A DNA stretch of 64,000 nucleotides, taken from positions 1,116,001 to 1,180,000 of the forward strand of contig CAWIKR010000002.1 of NCBI GenBank assembly GCA_963836775.1, in the 5' to 3' direction. A model generated the notes under the pieces. That model ran no database searches. It was not told the origin of the DNA and saw only the letters and a program-made list of their open reading frames with translations. How positions within the stretch are numbered: the stretch's first letter is position 1; each line of letters starts with the position of its first letter. Positions 44,199 through 52,494 of this stretch are shown here, one piece after another. The DNA comes from DASQPR01 sp963836775 (GTDB lineage: Bacteria; Actinomycetota; Actinomycetes; Mycobacteriales; Micromonosporaceae). The translations under genes were made by a program, and so were the position numbers.

Positions 44199-45950
44199 AT
44201 GCGCAAGGTACTCATCGCCAATCGGGGCGAGATCGCGGTACGGGTAATTCGGGCATGTCGCGACGCCGGTCTGACCAGCGTCGCCGTCTACGCCGATTCG
44301 GACCGCGACGCACTGCACGCCAAGCTCGCCGACGAGTCCTACGCACTCGGTGGCGACACCGCCGCCGAGACCTACCTGCGCATCGACAAGCTCATCGACC
44401 TCGCGGCGAAGTCGGGTGCCGACGCGATCCACCCAGGCTATGGCTTCCTCTCCGAGAACGCCGAGTTCGCGCAGGCCGTGCTGGACGCCGGGATCACCTG
44501 GATCGGCCCGACCCCGCAGGCGATCCGGGACCTGGGCGACAAGGTGACCGCCCGGCATATCGCCGCTCGTGCGGGCGCCCCGCTGGTCGCCGGCACTCCG
44601 GACCCGGTTGCCGGCCCCGACGAGGTGGTCGCCTTCGCACAGGAGCACGGCCTCCCGATCGCTATCAAGGCGGCGTTCGGCGGCGGCGGTCGCGGGCTCA
44701 AGGTGGCCCGGACCCTCGACGAGATCCCGGAGCTGTTCGCGTCCGCGGTCCGCGAGGCGGTCGCCGCCTTCGGCCGGGGCGAGTGTTTCGTCGAGCGCTA
44801 CCTGGACCAGCCCCGCCACGTCGAGGCTCAGGTGCTCGCCGACACGCACGGCAACGTCATCGTCGTCGGTACGCGGGACTGCTCGCTACAACGGCGGCAC
44901 CAGAAGCTGGTCGAGGAGGCCCCGGCGCCGTTCCTGACCGATGCCCAGCGCAGCCAGATCCACGACTCCGCGAAGGCGATTTGCAAGGAGGCCGGCTATC
45001 ACGGCGCCGGCACCGTGGAATACCTCGTCGGCCGGGACGGCACCGTGTCGTTCCTCGAGGTCAACACCCGGCTGCAGGTGGAGCACCCGGTGACCGAGGA
45101 GACCGCGGGCTATGACCTGGTGCGCGAGCAGTTCCGGATCGCCGCCGGCGAGCGGCTGCGCAGCACCGAAGACCCGGCCCCGCGCGGTCATGCGATCGAG
45201 TTCCGGATCAACGGCGAGGATCCGGGGCGGGGCTTCCTGCCGGCGCCCGGCGTGGTGACCGAGCTGCGGCTGCCGTCCGGACCCGGCGTACGCGTCGACG
45301 CCGGCATCGAATCCGGCAGCGTGATCGGCGGAAACTTCGACTCGCTCCTGGCCAAGGTGATCGTCGTCGGAGCCACCCGGGAGCAGGCGATCGAGCGCTC
45401 TCGCCGAGTGCTCGACGAGATGATCGTCGACGGCATGGCAACCGCACTGCCGTTCCACCGGATGATCGTCCGGGATGAAGCCTTCACGTCCGAGCCGTTC
45501 ACCGTGCACACCCGGTGGATCGAGACCGAGTGGGCCGGTGGCGTACCGCCGTTTGACCACGCCGCGGCGCTCGACGGCGGCCCGGGCGAGCGGGAGACAG
45601 TGGTGGTCGAAGTCGGCGGCAAGCGGATCGAGGTCTCGCTGCCGGCCGGCTCGATGGTGGCGGCACCAGCCGCCGCGGGCGCGGGCGGCGCCGCACCGAA
45701 GCGCGCCAAGAAGGGCTCGGCCGCCTCGGCCGCGAGCGGCGACTCGCTGACCTCGCCGATGCAGGGCACGATCGTCAAGATCGCGGTCCAGGACGGCGAC
45801 GAGGTGGCCGAAGGCGACCTGATCGTCGTGCTCGAGGCCATGAAGATGGAGCAGGCCCTCAACGCTCACAAGAGTGGCGTGATCACCGGGCTCGCGGCCG
45901 GGGTCGGCGATGTGGTGCCGACCGGATCGGTGATCTGCGAGATCAAATGA
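44199..45950 (+). CDS. accA: Acyl-CoA carboxylase alpha subunit: biotin carboxylase and carrier
   Basis: A 583-residue AccA3-type protein. Biotin carboxylase domain: MRKVLIANRGEIAVRVIRACRDAG, HPGYGFLSENAEFA, KAAFGGGGRGLKV (ATP loop), EVNTRLQVEHPVTEETAG. The carrier domain (about 510-583) has SPMQGTIVKIAVQDGDEVAEGD and EAMKMEQ with biotinyl-Lys549. It carboxylates biotin for the AccD carboxyltransferase. The start at 44199 is immediately preceded by a -10 box; the longer frame from 43704 is antisense to padR. BirA at 33 kb should biotinylate it. Confidence 0.97.
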   Translation: MRKVLIANRGEIAVRVIRACRDAGLTSVAVYADSDRDALHAKLADESYALGGDTAAETYLRIDKLIDLAAKSGADAIHPGYGFLSENAEFAQAVLDAGITWIGPTPQAIRDLGDKVTARHIAARAGAPLVAGTPDPVAGPDEVVAFAQEHGLPIAIKAAFGGGGRGLKVARTLDEIPELFASAVREAVAAFGRGECFVERYLDQPRHVEAQVLADTHGNVIVVGTRDCSLQRRHQKLVEEAPAPFLTDAQRSQIHDSAKAICKEAGYHGAGTVEYLVGRDGTVSFLEVNTRLQVEHPVTEETAGYDLVREQFRIAAGERLRSTEDPAPRGHAIEFRINGEDPGRGFLPAPGVVTELRLPSGPGVRVDAGIESGSVIGGNFDSLLAKVIVVGATREQAIERSRRVLDEMIVDGMATALPFHRMIVRDEAFTSEPFTVHTRWIETEWAGGVPPFDHAAALDGGPGERETVVVEVGGKRIEVSLPAGSMVAAPAAAGAGGAAPKRAKKGSAASAASGDSLTSPMQGTIVKIAVQDGDEVAEGDLIVVLEAMKMEQALNAHKSGVITGLAAGVGDVVPTGSVICEIK

Positions 45951-45954
45951 CCGA

Positions 45955-46023
45955 CCGACTTACGCACCACGGTTGTCTCAGGCCCTATCGCGGGTCCGAA
46001 GACAGCCGTGGTGTGTAAGTCGG
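45955..46023. terminator. Long palindrome after accA, between convergent genes
   Basis: 45955-45978 and 46000-46023 form a 24-base-pair stem with two mismatches (CCGACTTACGCACCACGG...). It lies right after the accA stop and before the end of the ThrRS-like gene, so it may terminate both or be a mobile palindromic element. Confidence 0.65.
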
Positions 46024-46032
46024 CAAGCTCGT

Positions 46033-47242
46033 TCAGACCAGCTCGTGTGACCGGCTCTCGGCGGTCCGGCGGACCAGGCTGATCGCGTCTCCGATCGGCA
46101 TCGCATCGAGCTGCTGCCCATCGCGCAGCCGCAGGGACACCGATCCGCTGGCGGCCTCCCGCGCGCCGAGCACCGCGACGTAGGGCACCTTCCGGACCGC
46201 GGCCTGGCGGATCCGGGCGCCGATCGACCCTTCCGCGACGACCTCGGCACGCAGTCCGGCCTCGATCAGCTGCCCGCCGAAGGCGCGCGCGGCCGGTGCA
46301 TAGTCCGAGGCCACTGGCACGATCGCCACCTGCACCGGCGCGTACCAGACCGGGAACGCACCACCGTGGACCTCGATCAGGTGCGCGAACAGGCGCTCCA
46401 TGGTGCCGGCCAGGCTCCGGTGCACCATCACCGGCCGGGGTCGGGAGCCGGCGGCGTCGACATACTCGAGATCGAACTGCTCCGGCTGGTGGAAGTCGAC
46501 CTGGATGGTGGAGAGGGTGAACTCCCGCCCGGCCGGATCGACAATCTGCACATCGATCTTGGGGCCGTAGAATGCCGCCTCGCCGGGCGCTTCGTAGAAC
46601 GAGACACCCGCCTCGGCGAGCGCCTTGCGCAGCAGCTCACTCGCTCGCTCCCAGATCTGGTCATCGCCGGCGTCTCTGCTCGCCTCGCAGCGACAGCCGG
46701 AACCGGGCGGCGCCGACGCCCAGATCGGCGTGCGCTCGCTGAATCAGAGCCAGCACCTCGGCCACCTCGTCGCCGACCTGGTCGAGGGCGCAGAAGTTGT
46801 GGGCATCGTTGAGCCACATCGCCCGGACCCGCGCCAGGCCGCCGAGGACGCCGGACCGCTCGGCGCGAAACTGCCCGCCCAGCTCGGCGATACGGAGCGG
46901 CAGCTCGCGGTAGCTGCGCTGGCGGGACTTGAAGATCAGCGCGTGGTGCGGGCACAACGACGGCCTCAGGATCACCTCGTCGTCCGCGGACAGCGACATG
47001 GGCGCAAACATTTCCTCGGCGAAGTGACTCAGGTGCCCCGATCGTTGATAGAGCTCTTTCTTGGCGATCGGTGGCGAATAGACGTGCTGGTAGCCGGCCC
47101 GGCGTTCGAGCTCTCTCAGGTAGCTCTCCACCTCATACCGGGCCGCGGCGCCGGCCGGCAGCCAGAACGGCAGGCCCGCACCGATCAACGGATCGGAGTC
47201 GAAGAGGTCCAGTTCACGGCCGAGCTTGCGGTGGTCGATCAT
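46033..47242 (-). CDS. Short threonyl-tRNA-synthetase-like protein without editing domain (one frameshift)
   Basis: About 403 residues that hold only the class II catalytic core and anticodon-binding domain; the TGS and editing domains of normal ThrRS (about 640 residues) are missing. It starts DHRKLGRELDLFDSDPLIGAGLPFWLP. Zinc ligands are Cys in LRPSLCPHH, His in NDAHNFC and His in VMVHRSLAGTMERL. Motif 2 is LPLRIAELGGQFRAERSG. A shift near 46670 joins to DDQIWERASELL, FYGPKID and the C-terminal domain. ATG 47242 has AAGGAG upstream. The gene sits behind a Thr leader peptide and terminator. It may charge tRNA-Thr or modify a small molecule. Confidence 0.88.
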
Positions 47243-47283
47243 CACGGTCTCCTTGGTGTGGGGGCGACCAAGGCTCCGGGGGC

Positions 47284-47316
47284 AAAGACAACACCCCGGG
47301 CGGATCGCCCGGGGTG
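47284..47316 (-). terminator. Leader terminator (attenuator) of the ThrRS-like gene
   Basis: An 11-base-pair stem, CACCCCGGGCG with its complement (47306-47316 and 47292-47302) and a three-base loop, is followed by the T-rich TTGTCTTT. It lies between the leader peptide stop and the structural gene start, so it would stop transcription before the gene. Confidence 0.75.
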
Positions 47317-47335
47317 AAGGTTTGCGACTAAGAGG

Positions 47336-47395
47336 TCAGCGCAGCGCCACGCCGGGGATTCCCGGCGTCGTCGTGCTCTGCTGGCCTGCAAACAT
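47336..47395 (-). CDS. Threonine leader peptide
   Basis: A 19-residue frame, MFAGQQSTTTPGIPGVALR, ends TGA at 47336. Codons 8-10 are ACG ACG ACG (47366-47374). Directly at the third ACG begins the hairpin ACGCCGGG-AATC-CCCGGCGT (47349-47368). A stall at the Thr codons would cover its 5-prime arm. A promoter places the transcription start on the A of the ATG, so the peptide is probably translated from a leaderless message. The terminator follows 20 bases after the stop, and the ThrRS-like gene follows that. This is a sequence-based prediction of ribosome-mediated attenuation. Confidence 0.65.
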   Translation of the reverse strand: MFAGQQSTTTPGIPGVALR

Positions 47396-47401
47396 GCGTT
47401 A

Positions 47402-47431
47402 ACCGTACGCGGATCCGGCCGCCCGTGACAA
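47402..47431 (-). promoter_or_regulatory. Promoter of the Thr leader and ThrRS-like gene
   Basis: On the minus strand TTGTCA (47426-47431) and TACGGT (47402-47407) are separated by 18 bases. The expected start point, seven bases after the -10 box, is the A of the leader ATG (47395). Confidence 0.65.
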
Positions 47432-47455
47432 CGCGATTTGCGGCGCCGCGAGCAA

Positions 47456-48865
47456 TCAGCCGAGCTCGTGGATCATCAGCTGGCGCGCGGCTTCGGCAAT
47501 CGACCCGGAGATCGACGGGTAGATCGTGATCGTGTGCGCCAGCTGATCGACGGTCAGGTGGTTCTCCACGGCCATCGCGATCGGCAGGATCAGCTCGCTG
47601 GCGCGCGGGGCGACCACGACGCCACCCACGATCAGGCCCGAGGCGGGGCGGCAGAACAGCTTGATGAACCCGCCTTCGAAGCCCTCCATCTTGGCCCGGG
47701 CGTTGCCGTCCAGCGACACCATGACCTGCCGGGCCGGCACCCGCCCGGTGTCCACGTCGGCCTGCGAGACGCCGACCGTGGCCAACTCCGGGTCGGTGAA
47801 CACGTTGGCCGCCACCGACTTGAGCTTCAGCGGCGAGACCGCCTCGCCGAGGGCGTGCCACATCGCGATCCGGCCCTGCATCGCCGCGACACTGGCCAGG
47901 GGCAGCACTCCGGTGCAGTCGCCGGCGGCGTAGATGCCCGGCACGTTGGTCCGTGACACCCGGTCCGTCGTGATGTAGCCGCCAGGGGCCACCGCGACCC
48001 CGTATTCGTCGAGTCCGAGCGAGCCGGTGTTCGGGATCGAGCCGACCGCCATCAGGGCATGCGATCCGGTGACCTCGCGACCGTCGGCCAGCATCACCGT
48101 CACGCCGGCGCCGGTGGACCGGACCTTGTCGGCCCGGGAGTTGTTGAGAATGTGCATGCCACGCGCGCGGAACACGCGCTCGATCACAGTGGACGCGTCG
48201 GCGTCCTCGTGCGGCATCACCCGATCGCGACTGGAGACCAGCGTCACTTCCACACCCATGGCCAGGTATGCCGACGCGAACTCGGCGCCGGTGACACCCG
48301 ACCCGATCACGATCAGGTGCTCCGGCAATGTGTCGAGGTCATAGATCTGGCGCCAGGTCAGGATCCGTTCGCCGTCCGGCATCGCGTCCGGCAGCAATCG
48401 GGGTGTGGCGCCGGTGGCCAGCAGAACCGCGGTCGCCTCCACGGTCATCGGAGCGGAGCCGTCGGCCGGGGTCACGTCGACCGTGTGGGTGTGCCCGAGA
48501 GTTGCCGCACCCATCCGAGCGTGGCCGTGGATGAAGGTCACTCCGGACTTGATCAGCTTGGTCTGGATATCGGCGGACTGCGCCAAGGCCAGCCGCTTGA
48601 CCCGGTCGTAGACCGCGGTGGCGTGCACGGTGACCGCGTCCAGGCCGCCGGCGTCGACGCCGAAGCGCTCGGTGTCGCGATATCCGGTCACCACATCAGA
48701 GCTGGCGATGAAGGCCTTTGACGGGACGCAATCGCTGAGCACGCAGGCGCCGCCGGCACCGTCCGCCTCGATCACGGTGACCTCGGCGTCGAGTTGGGCG
48801 GCGACCAGAGCGGCTTCGTAGCCGGCCGGCCCACCCCCAATGACGACAATCCGCGCCACGACCAT
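47456..48865 (-). CDS. lpdA: NAD(P)H-quinone dehydrogenase, LpdA-type flavoprotein
   Basis: A 469-residue flavoprotein of the disulfide-reductase family. FAD motif RIVVIGGGPAGYEAALVAAQ, redox-like CVLSDC (Cys41, Cys46) followed by VPSK, NAD motif LIVIGSGVTGAEFASAY, and the second FAD motif GIYAAGDCTG. The C-terminal His-Glu dyad of true lipoamide dehydrogenases is replaced (YPSISGS), as in M. tuberculosis LpdA (Rv3303c), which reduces quinones instead. ATG 48865 has GAGAGG upstream. The neighbour order with the next gene matches Rv3303c-Rv3304. Confidence 0.9.
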   Translation of the reverse strand: MVVARIVVIGGGPAGYEAALVAAQLDAEVTVIEADGAGGACVLSDCVPSKAFIASSDVVTGYRDTERFGVDAGGLDAVTVHATAVYDRVKRLALAQSADIQTKLIKSGVTFIHGHARMGAATLGHTHTVDVTPADGSAPMTVEATAVLLATGATPRLLPDAMPDGERILTWRQIYDLDTLPEHLIVIGSGVTGAEFASAYLAMGVEVTLVSSRDRVMPHEDADASTVIERVFRARGMHILNNSRADKVRSTGAGVTVMLADGREVTGSHALMAVGSIPNTGSLGLDEYGVAVAPGGYITTDRVSRTNVPGIYAAGDCTGVLPLASVAAMQGRIAMWHALGEAVSPLKLKSVAANVFTDPELATVGVSQADVDTGRVPARQVMVSLDGNARAKMEGFEGGFIKLFCRPASGLIVGGVVVAPRASELILPIAMAVENHLTVDQLAHTITIYPSISGSIAEAARQLMIHELG

Positions 48866-48987
48866 CCCGCCTCTCCATGTCGCCCGGTGCACCGCCGCAC
48901 TGGGTGCGTCATCCGCCGGTACCAGGTCGGGACACGCCGAGCGAGGGTGACGATACACCCGCATTCTCCCTTAAGCCCGGACAGGAC

Positions 48988-48993
48988 TATCGT
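48988..48993 (+). promoter_or_regulatory. -10 box for the GGCT-like gene
   Basis: TATCGT lies seven bases before the GTG at 49001. Confidence 0.45.
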
Positions 48994-49000
48994 CATCGCC

Positions 49001-49456
49001 GTGCGTCACTACGCCGCCTATGGCTCAAATCTCGATCCCGCGCGGATGCGGGCCTACTGCCCGCGTTCTCCCATGGTGGGCACCGGCTGGCTGGAGGGGT
49101 GGCGGCTGACCTTCGCCGGCGAGGAGGAACTCGGCTGGGAAGGCGCGGTCACCACCATCGTCGAGTCCGAGGGCGATCGGGTCTTCGTCGCGCTCTACGA
49201 CGTCCACCCATACGACGCACAGCATCTGGATGAAGTCGAGGGTGTCAACTCCGACACCTACCAGAAGCTCACCGTCCGGATCGCGACCCTTGACGGCGAC
49301 GTCACCGCGTTCGTTTACGTGTTCGCGGGTTACGAGGGCGGCTTGCCGACGTCGTGGTATCTCAGCGAGATCGCGGCCGCCGCCGAACGCGCCGGCGCAC
49401 CCGAGGACTACGTCAGGGATCTGCGCGCGCGACCGACTCGATCAGCGACTCTGTAG
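49001..49456 (+). CDS. Gamma-glutamylcyclotransferase-like protein
   Basis: A 151-residue protein with the GGCT fold start RHYAAYGSNLDPARMRAYCP (substrate loop YGSN), GWRLTFAGEEELGWEGAVTTIVE, and VALYDVHPYDAQHLDEVEG with the catalytic Glu. It may release 5-oxoproline from gamma-glutamyl compounds or act on related substrates. It matches Rv3304 by position next to lpdA. It overlaps the end of the following opposite gene by 44 bases. Confidence 0.8.
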   Translation: MRHYAAYGSNLDPARMRAYCPRSPMVGTGWLEGWRLTFAGEEELGWEGAVTTIVESEGDRVFVALYDVHPYDAQHLDEVEGVNSDTYQKLTVRIATLDGDVTAFVYVFAGYEGGLPTSWYLSEIAAAAERAGAPEDYVRDLRARPTRSATL

Positions 49457-50261
49457 ATCCCCGGCCGACCCCGGCCCGCTGCTTCGGCGCCACCTGGGGC
49501 ACCTCGGCGGTCGGTGCCTGGGCCCGTTCCGCCGCCGCATCCGCCAGCCGAACAAACTCGGCGCGCTCGACCACGGTCAGGACCGCGTACGCAGCTGCGC
49601 AGATGCGGTCGGTGATTGCCTCCGCGTAAGCGCGCCGGCGCATCAGCGGGCCGATTGGCGGGTACGGCGCCTGCCAGCCGAATGCCACCGCGCCGGCCTC
49701 ACCCTCGGGCCCGGAGATGATCGCTTCCAGTGGTGTAAGCCCGATGGTGCGTACGGCCATCAGGTGCGCCGCGGCCCGGTGATGCCGGAGGAGATTCATT
49801 TGCACGGCGATCCGCGCCCCGGCAGTGACCTCCGCGCCCACGGTCTGGGCGCTCATCGCGCGCCAGGCCGCAAAGAGCGGCATGCCGGATTCATCGACCC
49901 CTGCGGTGATCCGTTCGGCCAGGTCGGCGAGGCTCTCCTTCTCGGCTAGGGAGTCGAGTTTCTCGCTGCCCCAGCGGCGGCACTGAGCCAGGTTCTGAGC
50001 GGCGATGCCGGCCACCGGCTGCACCTGGCGGGCCGCGGCCCAGGCGTCGCGGACCGCGTCCCGGGCGATGAAGCCGAGCACCGCGGCCACCGTGTCCGGA
50101 TGCACGTCGCCGAGAGGACCGCCGAGGCCGGCGACGAAGAATGACCAACCGGTCAGACCCAGCTCCCGGGCGGTCCGGAGCGTTTTCGGGCACTCCGCGT
50201 AAGCCGAGCCGAGAAACCGCACGGCTCGTCGCGACAGTGCCGACGTCTGCTCCGGTGTCAC
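49413..50261 (-). CDS. SCO6745-family protein
   Basis: A 282-residue mostly helical protein, VRFLGSAYAECPKTLRTARELGLTGWSFFVAGLGGPLGDVHPDTVAAVLGF at the start, then AARQVQPVAGIAAQNLAQCRRWG and LLRHHRAAAHLMAVRTIGLTPLEA-ISGPEGEAGAVAFGWQAPYP. The pattern is that of a widespread actinobacterial family of unknown function (I recall the SCO6745 name). The C-terminal 44 bases overlap the gene on the other strand. GTG start at 50261. Confidence 0.7.
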   Translation of the reverse strand: MTPEQTSALSRRAVRFLGSAYAECPKTLRTARELGLTGWSFFVAGLGGPLGDVHPDTVAAVLGFIARDAVRDAWAAARQVQPVAGIAAQNLAQCRRWGSEKLDSLAEKESLADLAERITAGVDESGMPLFAAWRAMSAQTVGAEVTAGARIAVQMNLLRHHRAAAHLMAVRTIGLTPLEAIISGPEGEAGAVAFGWQAPYPPIGPLMRRRAYAEAITDRICAAAYAVLTVVERAEFVRLADAAAERAQAPTAEVPQVAPKQRAGVGRGSTESLIESVARADP

Positions 50262-50294
50262 GAATGTGATTGTTGCCGATGTCTGCCCGGATCG

Positions 50295-51113
50295 TCAGTC
50301 CGGCAGATCAGATTCCGCCGCTTCGAGTGTCTTGCGGGCCTGGGCCTCGGCCGCTTCGGCGTCTCGGAGGGCCATTTCAGCGACCTCGAACGCGGTCCGC
50401 GCCTTTGCCAGCGAGACTTCGGCCTGGTGGAGCTTGCGTTGTGCCACCTTGCGGCGAGCCAGCGCGGCCGAACTGACCGTGGGCGCCTCCGGTTCCGGAG
50501 CCAGTTTCAGATTTGGCTTGTCGGAGCCCCTGGCCTTGCTCGCGGCCGTGCCGGTGGTCTTGCTCGGAGACGGTTTCGCGGCCGGTTCCCGCTCCGGCTT
50601 GCCGCCCGGCACCAGCTGCAGATCCGGCCGTGGCATGGCGCCGAACCCGTCGTAGTGCGCGGTCTTCACCAGCCGGCCGGAGCGCACGTCGGAAGCGATG
50701 TCTTCGTCGGCGAGCGCGGCATTGAGCGTCATTTCGACCTCGGTGGTGGGCAGCCCACCACGGCTGGCACCGGCCTTGACCGCCAGCCGCACGGCGGCGT
50801 TCACCAGCTCCGAGACCGCCTTGCGGCGCTTGGTCGTCAGGTCTCGCAGCTCGGCGCCGCGGAGGTTGCTCTGGGCGCTGCGCAGCTCGTCGGCGAGCCG
50901 GAACAGGTCGTCGAGACCGCTCGGCTCCTGAAGGGCCAATAGATTGATCATCCAGGCCGCGACGGTCGGGCGCTTGAGCGTGCCGATCGCCTTCGCGGAG
51001 ACCTTGTCGCCGTCGGCCTTGGCCGCCGCAACCGCTTCGTCCCGAGCGCTCACGAAGCCGGCCGGCGGCACCGCATAGAGGCGGGCGGCGATGGTTTCCA
51101 ACGTTTCGGTCAC
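50295..51113 (-). CDS. Hypothetical coiled-coil protein, 272 aa
   Basis: The protein is helical throughout. It begins TETLETIAARLYAVPPAGFVSARDEAVAAAK and has a basic middle (LTTKRRKAVSELVNAAVRLAVKAG), a Lys/Pro/Ser-rich linker (about 175-205) and a C-terminal Ala/Glu/Arg coiled-coil (about 210-272). No enzyme motif is visible. Related proteins are common in actinobacteria, without known function. GTG 51113 has GGAGAGG upstream. Confidence 0.6.
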   Translation of the reverse strand: MTETLETIAARLYAVPPAGFVSARDEAVAAAKADGDKVSAKAIGTLKRPTVAAWMINLLALQEPSGLDDLFRLADELRSAQSNLRGAELRDLTTKRRKAVSELVNAAVRLAVKAGASRGGLPTTEVEMTLNAALADEDIASDVRSGRLVKTAHYDGFGAMPRPDLQLVPGGKPEREPAAKPSPSKTTGTAASKARGSDKPNLKLAPEPEAPTVSSAALARRKVAQRKLHQAEVSLAKARTAFEVAEMALRDAEAAEAQARKTLEAAESDLPD

Positions 51114-51266
51114 GTGACCTCTCCGGCATTCGATCGAGACCGCTTCGGAATCAACGCCCGGAACCTTGTTGACGCATAGATCGTCATACCGACGCTAGCA
51201 CCGCCGCCGTCGATCACGGCGACACAACCAACTCAGAGGCTTATGACAACCGAAGGGAGGCACGTG

Positions 51267-52248
51267 ATGGCCACATCCCGGAAGCGTTTAGCAATCATCG
51301 CGGTGGCCGCACTTGCACTCACCCTCGCCGCCTGCGGCGAGAGCAGCAAATCATCGTCCGGATCCACCGCGAGCCGGCCGGACGCGGCAGTGCCCCAGGG
51401 CGGTGGCGCGGCCGGCGGCCCGGCCTACGACGCCACCGGCGGCAGCACCGCCAACGAGGGCAAGACCGCGCCGACGCCGAACCCGGTAGACCCGGCGGCG
51501 CTGCAGCGATCGATCGTCTACACCGGCACCCTTTCGGTACGCGTCGCCAACGTCGACGACGCAGCGACTCGAGGCCCAGGGCATCGTCCTCGGCGCCGGC
51601 GGTTACGTCGGCGGCGACAACCGGGTTATCGACTCCAAGCGATCCAGCGCCGTGCTCACTCTTCGCGTTCCGGCGCTGAAATTCGACGCCACCGTCAGCT
51701 CGCTCAGTCACCTCGGCACCGAGCTGACCCGCCAGGTGTCCACCGAGGACGTCACGGCTCAGGTCATCGACGTGGCATCCCGGGTCAAGACGCAGCAGGC
51801 CAGCGTGGACCGGATTCGTACGCTGCTGGCCCAGGCCAACAGCGTCAGCGAGATCGTCTCGATCGAGAGCGAACTGACTCGACGCGAGTCGGATCTGGAG
51901 TCGCTTCAGGCCCAGCAGCGGGCTCTGGCCGACCTCTCCTCGCTCTCCACGATTACCGCCACCTTCTTGGGCCCGGAAGCCGTCACCAAGGCCGTGCCGA
52001 AGCCGAAGGACAAGGCCGGATTTGTCAGCGGTCTGAAGTCCGGATGGCACACCTTCACCGCGTCGGTGTCGGTGCTGCTGAACATTCTCGGAGCGCTGCT
52101 GCCGTTCCTCGTGGTGATCGGCATTCCGCTGCTGGTCTGGTGGATGGGGCGGCGTCGACGTCGTGCAGCCATGCCGGCGCTCGCCACCGCGTCCGCGACT
52201 GCCGCCCCCGAGCGGCCGGCGATCCCTGATCCGCCGCGGGAGTCATAG
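51267..52248 (+). CDS. DUF4349-type lipoprotein (one frameshift)
   Basis: ATG 51267 follows GGGAGG by six bases. The signal peptide LAIIAVAALALTLAAC ends in a lipobox (LAAC), so the protein is probably a lipoprotein. A Gly/Pro-rich linker is followed by SIVYTGTLSVRVANVDDAA. Near 51570 the frame shifts and continues LGAGGYVGGDNRVID, SSAVLTLRVPALKFDATV, a long coiled-coil (RIRTLLAQANSVSEIVSIESELTRRESDLESLQAQQRAL) and a C-terminal membrane helix (LGALLPFLVVIGIPLLVWWM). This is the DUF4349 layout. Function unknown. Confidence 0.82.
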
Positions 52249-52268
52249 AGCGGGCGTCATAGACAGGA

Positions 52269-52303
52269 CGAAGGGGCCGGCAAAGCTGCCGGCTCCTTCG
52301 TGC
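52269..52303 (+). terminator. Terminator after the DUF4349 gene
   Basis: CGAAGGGGCCGGC pairs with 52288-52300 with a single wobble pair. It starts 20 bases after the stop. Confidence 0.75.
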
Positions 52304-52325
52304 TTCAGTTGAAAGGTTGCGGCGC

Positions 52326-52494
52326 CTAGGGCGTGTCCTGCCGATCTTTGGCGGGCTGCGGCGGGCGTCAGACGGCGCCCGGCCGCGTTTGATCTTTCCT
52401 GGTTACAAACGCGGTAGCCAGGAAAGATCAAGCCACGCCCAGCCGCCGCCTGCCACACGCCTCGCATCACCAAGATCGACAGGACACGCCCTAG
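52326..52494. mobile_element. MITE-like palindromic element with 25-bp terminal inverted repeats
   Basis: The ends 52326-52351 and 52470-52494 are near-perfect inverted repeats beginning CTAGGGCGTGTCCTG. A nested exact 14-base-pair dyad (TTGATCTTTCCTGG, 52389-52402 and 52418-52431) lies inside, and the remaining arms are also imperfectly complementary. The outermost CTAG on both sides would fit a TA or CTAG target duplication. It encodes nothing. The stop codon of the M20 gene lies in its right end. Confidence 0.6.

Noticed and set aside
47243..47430. T-box riboswitch before the ThrRS-like gene
   Set aside because: No T-box antiterminator sequence or specifier-loop structure is recognised; the Thr-codon leader peptide explains the region better.
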